The notes: a model not told the origin generated them from the sequence alone. A DNA stretch of 41,997 nucleotides from Alphaproteobacteria bacterium (GCA_016869435.1 VGEB01000015.1:1-41997); one strand, 5' to 3'; shown: positions 7,776 to 16,003, numbered from the stretch's first letter. A program made the numbers and translations.

Positions 7776-8453
7776 ATGTGCGGGCGCTTTACGCAGCATC
7801 TGTCTTGGGAGGAGCTCCAGCGGCTCGCCGACCTGATAGGGCAGGCGCGTAACCTGCAGCCACGCTACAATGTGGCGCCGACGACGATGATCGAGGTCAT
7901 CAGGCCGGCGCCGGCGGGAAACGAACTCGTCCAAATGCGCTGGGATTTTGCGCCGTCGTGGTGGAAGAAGCCGCTGCGCGAACTGCCGGCAACCTTCAAT
8001 GCGCGCGCCGAGACGATCGCCGAAAAGCCGATGTTTCGCTCGGCATTCGCCGAGCGCCGCTGCATCATTCCGGCGTCGGGCTTCTATGAATGGACTGGAG
8101 CGAAGGGCGCGAAGACGCCGCATTATTTTTCGTCGCCGGACGGCCTCCCGCTCGCATTCGCGGGGATATACGACAGCTGCCGCGAAGTTGAAAGCAATGT
8201 GAATATCGATTCTGCGGCGATTATCGTCGGCCCGGCCAACAGCTGGATGCGCCGCTTTCACGACCGCATGCCAATCATCCTCGACTGGCGCGACGCCAAC
8301 GCATGGCTGAGAGGCGACGATCCGGGCGCATGGCTTCGGGCGGTGCCCGAAGACGCGTTGCAGGAATGGATCGTGTCGCGGCGGGTCAACCGCTCGAACG
8401 AAGCCGACGACGATCCGACGCTGATCGAACCAAGCGTCGCCGCCGCTTGCTGA
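7776..8453 (+). CDS. yedK: SRAP-domain abasic-site protein (YedK/HMCES)
   Basis: This 225-residue protein forms a protective thiazolidine DNA-protein crosslink with abasic sites in single-stranded DNA. Every known catalytic position is visible: the N-terminal Cys2 exposed after Met removal (MCGRF), N75 in NARAET, E105 in SGFYEW and H162 in HDRMP. The NVAPT motif (32-36) is also intact. Length and motif order match the family. The ATG at 7776 is fixed by the need for Cys2. It lies 18 bp after the lipoprotein gene, so read-through transcription is possible, and it converges on the GNAT gene. No LexA box is obvious upstream. Confidence 0.96.
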   Translation: MCGRFTQHLSWEELQRLADLIGQARNLQPRYNVAPTTMIEVIRPAPAGNELVQMRWDFAPSWWKKPLRELPATFNARAETIAEKPMFRSAFAERRCIIPASGFYEWTGAKGAKTPHYFSSPDGLPLAFAGIYDSCREVESNVNIDSAAIIVGPANSWMRRFHDRMPIILDWRDANAWLRGDDPGAWLRAVPEDALQEWIVSRRVNRSNEADDDPTLIEPSVAAAC

Positions 8454-8471
8454 AGGCACGCGGCGCTTGAA

Positions 8472-9314
8472 CTAGCCGAGTTCGAAGGTGGTGACTCCGT
8501 AACAGCGCCCGATGAGGCCGGGCGGCATGCCGCGCGTAAACATGCGCGCCGCATCGAAAATGGGCGTCAAGCCGCGCCGCTTCGCCAATTCGATCGCCGC
8601 GGGGTTTGCGTCGGGCGTATCGAGAAAGACGATCGCGCCTGCGACCCGCGCGCATAGTCCGTGAAACAGAGTGTCGGCGATCTGCGGATCGTCCGCGAAC
8701 AGCGGCCCGATCTTATAGCCTTGGCGGCAGGCGCGCAGCACGCCATAGCCCGCGAGCTTTCCTCGCCTCACGAAGGCGAGCGACGCGCCGCCCGGCTGCG
8801 CAAGCCAGCGCGAGAGAAATTTTGCGCGCGTCGTCGGAAAAACGGTCGCGTCGTAACGCAGGATGTCGTCAAAGGGAACTGAGGCCAGCGCCCTCAGACC
8901 GGGCGGAGACTCGCCGCCCCCGACGCATTGATGCCGTATGTTGCGATAGGCGAAACTGAATCCATATCGCTCATAGGTTTTTTGCATGTTGATTGCGGCG
9001 TCGAGCCCGACATTGCGTCCCTGCACATGCCGCAGGGCGACATTCAAGAGCTGTAGGCCGACGCCTTGTCCCCGATACGGCGGGCGAACGATGAAAAGTC
9101 CAACATAGCCGAAAGTTTCATCATAGGCGGTGGCGCAAACGCAGCCCAAAGCTTCGCCCGCGCCTTTCGCAATGAAGAATCCTTCGGGATCGACCGCGTA
9201 GAAACTTTCGGCGTCCTGCAGGCCGGGATTCCAGCCTTCGGCCGCCGCCCAATCAAGCGCGAGATCGAGCTCGGCTCTGGACATGCGGCGAATGACGACG
9301 TCTTTCAGGTTCAT
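8472..9314 (-). CDS. GNAT family N-acetyltransferase, two-domain
   Basis: This 280-residue protein has an N-terminal GNAT domain (about residues 5-135), with the acetyl-CoA loop RPPYRGQGVG at about 77-86. Its C-terminal half (about 140-280) looks like the second acetyltransferase-like domain of the YitH/Acetyltransf_18 group. The acceptor substrate is unknown. It is last in a minus-strand run after the alpha/beta hydrolase and the PRPP synthase, 53 bp downstream of the latter, so it may be cotranscribed with the RNA-repair/phosphoribosyl island, though it could equally be an unrelated neighbour. Confidence 0.88.
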   Translation of the reverse strand: MNLKDVVIRRMSRAELDLALDWAAAEGWNPGLQDAESFYAVDPEGFFIAKGAGEALGCVCATAYDETFGYVGLFIVRPPYRGQGVGLQLLNVALRHVQGRNVGLDAAINMQKTYERYGFSFAYRNIRHQCVGGGESPPGLRALASVPFDDILRYDATVFPTTRAKFLSRWLAQPGGASLAFVRRGKLAGYGVLRACRQGYKIGPLFADDPQIADTLFHGLCARVAGAIVFLDTPDANPAAIELAKRRGLTPIFDAARMFTRGMPPGLIGRCYGVTTFELG

Positions 9315-9367
9315 CGCAGGCTTGTGGCGCGACTCGTCGCTTGGCGCAACTCAAGACGCCCGATCGG

Positions 9368-10888
9368 CTAAGGCCCTTGCTCAAGAAGCTGGGTGATCGA
9401 AGCGTTGCCGTGCAGCCTTCGGATCGCTTCGGCGACGAGATCGGCGATGCTGATCAGCGTCAAGCGATCGCCGAGCGCGGTCGCGACAGTCGGTTCTAGA
9501 GGGACTGAGTTGGTGAGGATCAGCCTGTCGATCGGCGCGCTCGCGAGCGTGGAAGCCGCCGTTTCGGAAAAAACCCCGTGAGTCGCTGCGGCCCAGACGT
9601 GGGCCGCGCCATTGGCGCGGCACGCCGCGGCGGTGCGGGCCACCGTACCGCCGCCGGCGATCAGGTCGTCAATGATGATCGCGGTGCGATCCTTGACATC
9701 GCCGGCAAAAATGTCGCCGACGACGCGGCCCTCGCTGCGATATTTGTCCATGAACGCCTTGGCGACAGGGCGCTTCAGCATCCGTTCGAGCCGCAGCCGG
9801 AACAGTTCGGCGCGCTTCTCGCCGCCAAGGTCCGGGGATACCACGGCGACAGGCAAGTCTTTGAGATCGGCGACGACCTGGCGCGCGAAAAGCGCCTGCG
9901 CGTCGAGATGGACCGTTTCGCAACGAAAGGCGTTTTGGAAGGCGGCGATGTTATGCGCGTCGATGCAGACCAGACGGTCCGTTCCGATCGCCTCGAAGAG
10001 CTGCGCGACATAACGTGTAGTGACCGGATCGCGAGGCTTGGTGCGCCGATCTTTGCGTGAGAAGCACAAATAGGGCGTGACGGCGGTGACGCGCGCGGCG
10101 CCGGCGTCTTTCAGCGCGCCGATGAAAAACAGTAGTTTGCACAGTCTGTCGGCGCTGCTCGCGATCTGATCGCCATGCAGCGTAAAGATGGCATAGCAGT
10201 CGCGGCCGCGGACATTTTGCAGCGGCCGAATCTTGTATTCGCCGTCTTCGAATTCGCGGTCTTCGAGAGGCGTCAGCACGGCGCCGAGCGCTTGCGCGAC
10301 CTCTTCGCCAAACGCGGTGTTGGCGCCGAGGGCGAACAGCGCGAGACTGTCGTCCGCTTCACGCGGCGCCCGCGCCGGCGCGCCGTCCAAGACATGCGCC
10401 GAGATCGCGGTGAGCGCCGAGTCAATCGAGCGCCCGTCTTCGGAAAGCGGCGCCGCCAGAATTTCGACTATGGCGCGATCGCGGCCAAGTTCGACGCTCG
10501 TGTATTGCGCGAGCACTGGCTGGCCGGCGCGGCGCACCTCCTTGAGCAGACGACGCAGCCTCACCGCGCCGCGGCGATTAGCCGCTTCGCTCAGCCTGTC
10601 GCCAATCCTGCAAGGGCCGAGCAACATCGCGGCGGCCGACGCGCCCTCGGTCAGAACGCTGTCGTCATCGTCCGATCCTTCAAACCGATGCACAAAAATA
10701 GTCTCCGCAGCGCCGCGATCTTCCGGCGCAAAGTTGATTGCGCTTTTTCTTGGCGCTACCGCGCCGTCGCGCGCCGCCTCCCAGCGCTCGTGCACGACTT
10801 GAAGTTCGAGCCGTTTCGGCTGCGGCGCGAAATCCAGCCGGTCGAAAAGCCGCTTGAGCGGCGGTTCGGTCATCGCCATCGTCGTCAT
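9368..10888 (-). CDS. prs: PRPP synthase with N-terminal PAS-like domain
   Basis: The C-terminal two thirds form ribose-phosphate diphosphokinase, which makes PRPP from ribose 5-phosphate and ATP. Landmarks are FEDGEYKIRPLQNVRGRD, YLCFSRKDRRTKPRDPVT, VVSPDLGGEKRA, MDKYR (in place of the usual DKRR) and the PRPP loop IIDDLIAGGGT. The usual VDLHADQ segment reads IDAHN, so this is a divergent paralogue and probably not the housekeeping enzyme. Ahead of it lie about 170-190 extra residues, including LQVVHERWEAARDG and AGQPVLAQYTSVELGRDR, that resemble a PAS_5-type sensor domain. Standard PRPP synthases are about 310-320 residues; this one has 506 from the ATG at 10888. ATGs at 10879 and 10873 are alternatives. 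It lies 55 bp after the alpha/beta hydrolase gene. Confidence 0.88.
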   Translation of the reverse strand: MTTMAMTEPPLKRLFDRLDFAPQPKRLELQVVHERWEAARDGAVAPRKSAINFAPEDRGAAETIFVHRFEGSDDDDSVLTEGASAAAMLLGPCRIGDRLSEAANRRGAVRLRRLLKEVRRAGQPVLAQYTSVELGRDRAIVEILAAPLSEDGRSIDSALTAISAHVLDGAPARAPREADDSLALFALGANTAFGEEVAQALGAVLTPLEDREFEDGEYKIRPLQNVRGRDCYAIFTLHGDQIASSADRLCKLLFFIGALKDAGAARVTAVTPYLCFSRKDRRTKPRDPVTTRYVAQLFEAIGTDRLVCIDAHNIAAFQNAFRCETVHLDAQALFARQVVADLKDLPVAVVSPDLGGEKRAELFRLRLERMLKRPVAKAFMDKYRSEGRVVGDIFAGDVKDRTAIIIDDLIAGGGTVARTAAACRANGAAHVWAAATHGVFSETAASTLASAPIDRLILTNSVPLEPTVATALGDRLTLISIADLVAEAIRRLHGNASITQLLEQGP

Positions 10889-10943
10889 TTCTCGAGAACC
10901 TTCTATCGTCGCGCAAATTCCGCAAACGAAGCTATAGGGTCGC

Positions 10944-11591
10944 CTATTGGTCAGTTCCGCCAAGATATTCGATGAACCAATTGGCGGCGCGCTCGACGGC
11001 GCTCTCCAATGTGCCTGGCTCTTCGAAAAGATGCGTGGCGCCCGGAACGATATCGAGACGATTCCGGCATCTCAGCAACTGCTGCGCGCTGCGATTGAGT
11101 TCGATGACGCCGTAATCCAGCCCGCCGACGATCAGCAATGTCGGCGCTTGAACGCGCCCCAGCGCGTCGCCGGCAAGATCGGGACGGCCGCCGCGGGAGA
11201 CGATGGCCGCCACGCGCGGCTCGTCGGCGGCGGCAGTCAGAGCCGCCGCAGCGCCCGTGCTGGCCCCAAACAGGCCGAGCGGCAGGCCAGACATGTCGCG
11301 ATCGGCGCCGGCCCAGGCGATCGCTTCGATGACGCGCGCACCAAGCAGCGGGATGTCGAAGACGTTGCGCCGGAATTCGCCTTCCTCGGCGGTCAGCAGA
11401 TCGAACAGCAGACAGGCGAACCCCTGCGCGGCAAGTCGCTCGGCGACAAATCTGTTGCGCGGACTGAAACGCGAGGAGCCGCTGCCATGCGCAAAAATGA
11501 TAAGTCCCCGCGGCTTTTGAGGCAGGAAAAGCGATCCTTCGAGCCGCTTCGGCCCGATTGCGACGTCGAGTGTCCTGAAGTCGCTCGTCAT
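10944..11591 (-). CDS. Alpha/beta hydrolase (dienelactone hydrolase-like)
   Basis: This 215-residue protein has an alpha/beta-hydrolase fold. The nucleophile elbow is GASTG with S111, the acid is probably D159 (GGLDYGVI) and the base H187 (GATHLFE). The oxyanion segment FAHGSGSSRFSPRN is near residues 33-46. Proteins of this type are often neighbours of, or fused to, phosphoribosyltransferases; the substrate is unknown. The ATG at 11591 is favoured because GGGG lies 8 bp upstream; a GTG at 11615 would add eight residues. It is the first gene of the minus-strand arm of the island. Confidence 0.88.
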   Translation of the reverse strand: MTSDFRTLDVAIGPKRLEGSLFLPQKPRGLIIFAHGSGSSRFSPRNRFVAERLAAQGFACLLFDLLTAEEGEFRRNVFDIPLLGARVIEAIAWAGADRDMSGLPLGLFGASTGAAAALTAAADEPRVAAIVSRGGRPDLAGDALGRVQAPTLLIVGGLDYGVIELNRSAQQLLRCRNRLDIVPGATHLFEEPGTLESAVERAANWFIEYLGGTDQ

Positions 11592-11755
11592 GCTCGGGAC
11601 CCCGCTTTTTATCACTCTTCCGCCTCGTCGAGCGCGCTTGCCCGTCCTACATGGCGTCTTTTTGTGAATCTTCTATCTGGAGATGCTGCTCCGTCCTCGC
11701 CATATTTGTTTGAGGACGCTCTCCCGTCCATCTCAGCTCTGGGAGGATCATTTTT
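11592..11755. promoter_or_regulatory. Divergent control region of the RNA-repair island
   Basis: This 164 bp region separates the divergent alpha/beta hydrolase and HPF-cold-shock genes. It contains repeated CCGTCC units on the plus strand at 11642-11647, 11691-11696 and 11724-11729; the last forms an inverted repeat with GGACG at 11714-11718. On the minus strand TGGCGAGGACGGAGCA (11702-11687) has the GG-N10-GC spacing of a sigma-54 promoter but matches the rest of the consensus weakly. I see no good sigma-70 boxes. A strong GGGAGGA ribosome-binding site ends the region on the plus strand. Confidence 0.4.
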
Positions 11756-12319
11756 ATGCAAACTCAGCCGAAGATCGATTTTCAAGGGGTTGAGCCTTCA
11801 TCTGACCGCCAGGAGAAAATACTGCGTCTGATAGAAAAGCTCGAGGATCGCTACGGCCGTGCGACAGCCTGTCGCGTCGTCGTAAAGGGCCCGGGCGCGC
11901 ATCATCGCACCGGCGGGCTCTATGAGATCAATCTGCATCTCGTCCTGCCTGACAAGAGGGAGGTTGCGATCGAGCGCACGCCACATCTCGACGAGCGATT
12001 CCAGGATTTCGATTTCGCCCTGAACGATGCGTTCAAACGGGCCCGGCGCCGGTTGCAGGACCAGGTGCGGCGCATGCGGGGCAAGGTGAAACATCACGAG
12101 GCCGCGCTGACCGGCGTTGTGAAAAAAATGTCGCCCAGGGAGGGGTATGGTTTCATCGAGACGTCGGACGGCCGGGAAGTTTATTTTCACCGCAACAGCG
12201 TCGAAGGCTCGGGATTTGATGCGCTGAAGCCCGGCGCGCGGGTGCGCTACAGGGAGGAGCAGGGCCGAGAGGGCCCGCAAGCAAGCCGCGTTTCCCCGCT
12301 TGGCGGCGACGCCGCCTGA
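11756..12319 (+). CDS. Ribosome hibernation factor fused to cold-shock domain (HPF-CSD)
   Basis: This 187-residue protein has an S30AE/HPF-like N-terminal domain (about residues 7-105), seen as ACRVVVKGPGAHHRTGGLYE and the helix RFQDFDFALNDAFKRARRRL. A cold-shock domain follows (about 118-185) with RNP1 GYGFIE and RNP2 VYFHRN. Such proteins are expected to sit on the 30S decoding region and silence ribosomes while also contacting RNA. A GGGAGGA ribosome-binding site precedes the ATG. It heads the plus-strand unit that continues into archease and rtcB, which suggests a link between ribosome protection and RNA repair. It is not the usual housekeeping hpf, which would sit next to rpoN. Confidence 0.92.
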   Translation: MQTQPKIDFQGVEPSSDRQEKILRLIEKLEDRYGRATACRVVVKGPGAHHRTGGLYEINLHLVLPDKREVAIERTPHLDERFQDFDFALNDAFKRARRRLQDQVRRMRGKVKHHEAALTGVVKKMSPREGYGFIETSDGREVYFHRNSVEGSGFDALKPGARVRYREEQGREGPQASRVSPLGGDAA

Positions 12320-12329
12320 TTTTCGCGCG

Positions 12330-12773
12330 ATGTCCGCAGGGGGCGATCACGCCGTAAATGGGCGCTGGGAGCATTTTCCGCACGACGCGGACATCGGGGT
12401 GCGCGGCTATGGCGCGACGCCGGGCGAGGCCTTTGAGCAGGCGGCGCTCGCGATGATGGCGGCGATCCTCGATCCGGCGACCGTTCGACGAGAGCAGACG
12501 ATAGATATTGCTATTGAAGCGCCGCGCCTCGATCTCCTGCTCGTCGATTGGCTGAACGCGCTCATATACGAAATGGCGGAGCGCCGAATGCTGTTTGGCG
12601 CGTTCGAGGTGAAAATCGAAGATCATCATCTCAATGGCCGCGCTCTGGGCGAGGCGATCTCACGCGCGCGGCACGCGCCTGCCGTGGAAGCGAAAGGCGC
12701 GACCTATACAGAACTCGCCTGCGTCGAGGAACGGCCGGGATTGTGGCGTGCGCAGTGCGTGATCGACGTTTAG
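12330..12773 (+). CDS. Archease (RtcB activator)
   Basis: This 147-residue protein is an archease, which speeds RtcB turnover by promoting guanylylation of the ligase. The family start is clear in WEHFPHDADIGVRGYG (residues 12-27), with the metal-binding HDAD motif and the C-terminal strand seen near the end (WRAQCVIDV). The ATG at 12330 lies 10 bp after the preceding stop; a TTG at 12300 would overlap that gene. It is followed 15 bp later by rtcB, the classic pairing. Confidence 0.93.
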   Translation: MSAGGDHAVNGRWEHFPHDADIGVRGYGATPGEAFEQAALAMMAAILDPATVRREQTIDIAIEAPRLDLLLVDWLNALIYEMAERRMLFGAFEVKIEDHHLNGRALGEAISRARHAPAVEAKGATYTELACVEERPGLWRAQCVIDV

Positions 12774-12788
12774 ACGCGGGAGGACGCC

Positions 12789-14219
12789 ATGGACCTTTCT
12801 CGTTTCGAGAAGATTTCGGAGACGGCGTGGCGGGTCGCGCCGTTCGGCGGGATGCGCGCGCCGGCGATCGTTTACGCGAGCGAAGACCTGATGAAGGATA
12901 TGGATGACAAGGTGTTCGACCAGGTGACGAACGTCGCGAAGCTTCCGGGCATCGTTCGCGCATCCTACGCCATGCCCGACGCGCATTGGGGCTATGGCTT
13001 TCCGATTGGCGGCGTCGCGGCCTTCGACGCGGACGAGGGCGGCGTGGTGTCCGCCGGCGGCGTCGGGTTCGATGTTTCCTGCGGCGTGCGGACGCATCTG
13101 ACCCATTTGACGCGCGGGCAAGTCGTTTCGGTTCAGCAGGAACTCGCCGACGCGCTTTTCGAGCACGTTCCCGCCGGCGTCGGTTCAGAGGGCGAGATCG
13201 CCCTCGATGAGCAAGGCTTGAACGCCATGTTGCTTGGCGGCGCGCAATGGGCGATCGAGCAGGGCTTCGGTCGCGCCGAGGACCTCGATCGGATCGAGGA
13301 GAGCGGATGCGCTTCGGACGCCGATCCCGCCGCGGTGTCGGAACATGCGCGCAAGCGCCAGCGCCGCGAGATGGGCACGCTCGGCTCGGGCAATCATTAT
13401 CTCGAAGTCCAAGAAGTCGTCGAAATTTTCGACGAGAAGACCGCCGCCGCATACGGCCTCGTCAAAGGCGAATGCGTCGTGACCATTCATTGCGGTTCGC
13501 GCGGCCTCGGCCATCAGATCGGCACGGAATATTTGCGCGAAATGGTGATTTCGGCGCAAAACTACGGCATCGATTTGCCAGATCGCGAACTGGCCTGCGC
13601 GCCAATCAAGTCTGAACTTGGACGGCAATATTTGGGTGCCATGCGATCGGCGATCAATTGCGCATTGGCCAATCGCGAGATCATCGGCCATCTGGCGCGA
13701 CAGGTCTTCGCCAGGTTTTTCGAGCACGGGGAATTGCCGCTGATGTTTGACGTTTCGCATAACACCTGCAAGGTGGAGCGTCATGCGATCGACGGCGAAA
13801 CGCGCCAGCTTTTTGTTCACCGCAAGGGAGCGACGCGCGCATTCGGGCCAGGTCACGAGAGTTTGCCCGAAGCGTTGCGGCCTTACGGGCAGCCGGTGCT
13901 GATCGGCGGCAGCATGGGCGCAGGCTCCTATGTCTTGGCCGGCATGGAGACGAGCGAACGCCAGGCGTTCGCTTCAGCCTGTCACGGCGCGGGGCGGCGC
14001 ATGAGCCGGCATGCGGCGACGCGCGCCTGGGGCGGACGTCAAGTCGTCGACGACCTTCGCGCGCAGGGGATCATCGTCAAGAGCCCTTCGCTGCGCGGCG
14101 TCGCAGAAGAAGCGCCCGGCGCTTATAAGGATGTTCGCGCGGTGGTCGATTCCGCCGAGGCAGCGGGACTGGCGAGAAAAGTCGCATTTCTCAAGCCGCT
14201 CATCTGCGTCAAGGGCTGA
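12789..14219 (+). CDS. rtcB: RNA-splicing ligase RtcB
   Basis: This 476-residue GTP- and Mn2+-dependent ligase joins RNA 3'-phosphate or 2',3'-cyclic phosphate ends to 5'-OH ends. Metal ligands are visible as D95 and C98 (GVGFDVSCGV), H203 (GSGNHYLE), H234 (HCGSRGLGHQ) and H324 (DVSHNTCKVE). The conserved HRKGATRAFGP (344-354) is present, and the His that is guanylylated should be H399 in CHGAGRRMSR. All key residues are intact, so it should be active. A GGGAGGA ribosome-binding site precedes the ATG. It lies downstream of archease and upstream of a kinase and a phosphoribosyltransferase. The rtcA cyclase and the sigma-54 activator rtcR of enterobacteria are not in the window. Confidence 0.97.
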   Translation: MDLSRFEKISETAWRVAPFGGMRAPAIVYASEDLMKDMDDKVFDQVTNVAKLPGIVRASYAMPDAHWGYGFPIGGVAAFDADEGGVVSAGGVGFDVSCGVRTHLTHLTRGQVVSVQQELADALFEHVPAGVGSEGEIALDEQGLNAMLLGGAQWAIEQGFGRAEDLDRIEESGCASDADPAAVSEHARKRQRREMGTLGSGNHYLEVQEVVEIFDEKTAAAYGLVKGECVVTIHCGSRGLGHQIGTEYLREMVISAQNYGIDLPDRELACAPIKSELGRQYLGAMRSAINCALANREIIGHLARQVFARFFEHGELPLMFDVSHNTCKVERHAIDGETRQLFVHRKGATRAFGPGHESLPEALRPYGQPVLIGGSMGAGSYVLAGMETSERQAFASACHGAGRRMSRHAATRAWGGRQVVDDLRAQGIIVKSPSLRGVAEEAPGAYKDVRAVVDSAEAAGLARKVAFLKPLICVKG

Positions 14220-14230
14220 GAATCGATGCG

Positions 14231-15298
14231 ATGATGGAATCGATCTCTCCTAACGGAACGAGCGCGGCTTGCGAGAGTGAGATGCCGTCGATCGCCGACA
14301 AGGTGCGATTTCTTGCCGCGCCCGGCGCCTGTGCCGATACGCCGGCGTCGGTCGTCGTGCTGGAAACGCATATGTCATACGTGTTTCTCGCAGGCGACAA
14401 GGTTTACAAACTCAAGAAGCCCGTCCGCTATCCCTTCCTCGACTTCTCGACGATCAAAGCGCGCGAAGACAATTGCCGCGAGGAAGTGCGCCTCAATCGC
14501 CGGCTTGCAGCCGACGTCTATCTGGGGGTCGTTCCGCTGACTTATGTTGCGCCGCGCGGTCTCGCGCTTGGCGGCGAGGGCGACGTCGTTGATTGGCTTG
14601 TCGCGATGCGGCGCCTTCCGGGCGACGCGATGCTCGACAGGCTGATTGCCGAAGACCGTTTGACCACGGCGCATATTGACGCGCTCTGCGACACATTGGC
14701 GGGTTTCTATCGCCATGCGGGGCGCTCTTCGATCAGTCCAGAAGATTACGCGCAACGTTTCTTTCGCGAGCAGGACAAGAATCGGGACATGCTGACGCGA
14801 CGCGATTTCGCGCTCGATCATGGACGCACGCCTATTCTGCTCGATCTTCTCGACGCAAGACTCTCAGCGAGCCTGTCGCAATTGCAGGATCGCGTGCTTG
14901 AGGGCCGCATCGTCGACGGCCATGGCGATTTGCGTCCAGAGCACATCTGCCTTCGCGATCCCATCGCCATATTCGATTGTCTGGAGTTCAACGCCGAGCT
15001 GCGCCAGGTCGATCCCTTCGACGAGCTCGCCTATCTTGGCGTCGAATGCGCGCTGATCGGCGCGAAGACGATTGGCGCCGAGCTCGTCGACAAAGTCGCA
15101 AGGCGCCTCTCGATCGAACCGCCTTGGCGTTTGGTCTCGCTATACGCCGCTTGGCGCGCAGTGTTGCGGGCGCGGCAATCCGTGGCGCATCTTCTTGACG
15201 ATACGCCGCGGGAACCGGCGAAATGGGAGCCGCTGGCGACTCGCTATCTCGATCTAGCTCAATCGGCGCTCGCCGGCGACGCTTCGTTAGGAAGGTGA
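14231..15298 (+). CDS. APH-fold kinase of unknown substrate
   Basis: This 355-residue protein resembles the N-terminal aminoglycoside-phosphotransferase-like domain of a two-domain family often annotated as AAA family ATPase. Visible features are SYVFLAGDKVYKLKKPV (49-65) with a candidate ATP-contacting Lys, the Brenner-type catalytic loop VDGHGDLRPEH (228-238; D233) and metal-binding D249 in IFDCLEF. The C-terminal P-loop kinase domain often seen in relatives is missing: the protein ends after the APH fold. It probably phosphorylates a small molecule or RNA-related substrate and is unlikely to be a resistance gene. It begins 11 bp after rtcB and ends 9 bp before the phosphoribosyltransferase gene, so it is part of the same operon. 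Confidence 0.85.
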   Translation: MMESISPNGTSAACESEMPSIADKVRFLAAPGACADTPASVVVLETHMSYVFLAGDKVYKLKKPVRYPFLDFSTIKAREDNCREEVRLNRRLAADVYLGVVPLTYVAPRGLALGGEGDVVDWLVAMRRLPGDAMLDRLIAEDRLTTAHIDALCDTLAGFYRHAGRSSISPEDYAQRFFREQDKNRDMLTRRDFALDHGRTPILLDLLDARLSASLSQLQDRVLEGRIVDGHGDLRPEHICLRDPIAIFDCLEFNAELRQVDPFDELAYLGVECALIGAKTIGAELVDKVARRLSIEPPWRLVSLYAAWRAVLRARQSVAHLLDDTPREPAKWEPLATRYLDLAQSALAGDASLGR

Positions 15299-15307
15299 GT
15301 AGACGAC

Positions 15308-15964
15308 ATGTCCTTTTATGATCGCACTGACGCCGGACGCCGCCTCGCCGCCGAACTGCAGAAATTCAAAGGCGAGGATGTCGTCGTCTTTGCGCTGCCG
15401 CGCGGCGGCGCGCCCGTCGCCGAACCGATCGCGACCATGCTCGATGCGCCGCTTGATCTCGTGCTCGTCAGAAAGATCGGCGTGCCTTTCCAGCCGGAGC
15501 TGGCGATGGGGGCCGTGGCCGACGGCGGCAATCCGGTCGTCGTGCGCAATGACGACGTCATCGCCATGACGGATGTGAGCGACAATGAATTTCAGGAGGT
15601 TCGCGCACGCGAGCTTGAAGAGATCGAGCGTCGCCGACGACTATATCTCGGGGGCCGCCAACGACCTGACGCGAAGGGACATGTCGCCATTGTCGTCGAT
15701 GACGGCGTCGCCACGGGCGCCACGACGCGCGCGGCCTTGCGCGCCGTTCGCGCGCGCGGGCCGAAAAAGCTGGTGCTGGCCGTGCCGGTCGCGCCGCCCG
15801 ATACGCTCGAATCCCTGGAGCCTGAGGTCGACGAAATTGTTTGCCTCGAGACGCCTCGCGCCTTCGGCGCGATCGGTTTCTTCTACCGGGACTTCCGTCA
15901 GATCAGCGATGAGGAGGTGATCGAAATCCTCGATCGATGCGCCAGGAAGGCCGGCCGCGCATAA
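15308..15964 (+). CDS. Type I phosphoribosyltransferase
   Basis: This 218-residue protein has the PRPP-binding loop VAIVVDDGVATGATT (about 126-140) and the N-terminal RGGAPVAEPIA segment of type I phosphoribosyltransferases. A helical insert (about 90-120) precedes the loop. The base accepted is not evident; relatives lie beside dienelactone hydrolase-type genes and are annotated only as phosphoribosyltransferase. An AGGAAGGTGAG ribosome-binding site lies just upstream. It closes the plus-strand arm of the island, whose minus-strand arm encodes a PRPP synthase that would supply its co-substrate. Confidence 0.9.
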   Translation: MSFYDRTDAGRRLAAELQKFKGEDVVVFALPRGGAPVAEPIATMLDAPLDLVLVRKIGVPFQPELAMGAVADGGNPVVVRNDDVIAMTDVSDNEFQEVRARELEEIERRRRLYLGGRQRPDAKGHVAIVVDDGVATGATTRAALRAVRARGPKKLVLAVPVAPPDTLESLEPEVDEIVCLETPRAFGAIGFFYRDFRQISDEEVIEILDRCARKAGRA

Positions 15965-16003
15965 AAGGCCGAGAGCCAGCTCTCGACAGACGGCGACCCG
16001 AAA

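Noticed and set aside
14231-15298. Aminoglycoside resistance gene
   Set aside because: The fold is APH-like, but the sequence fits a chromosomal family of unknown substrate, in an RNA-repair operon, with no mobile-element context.
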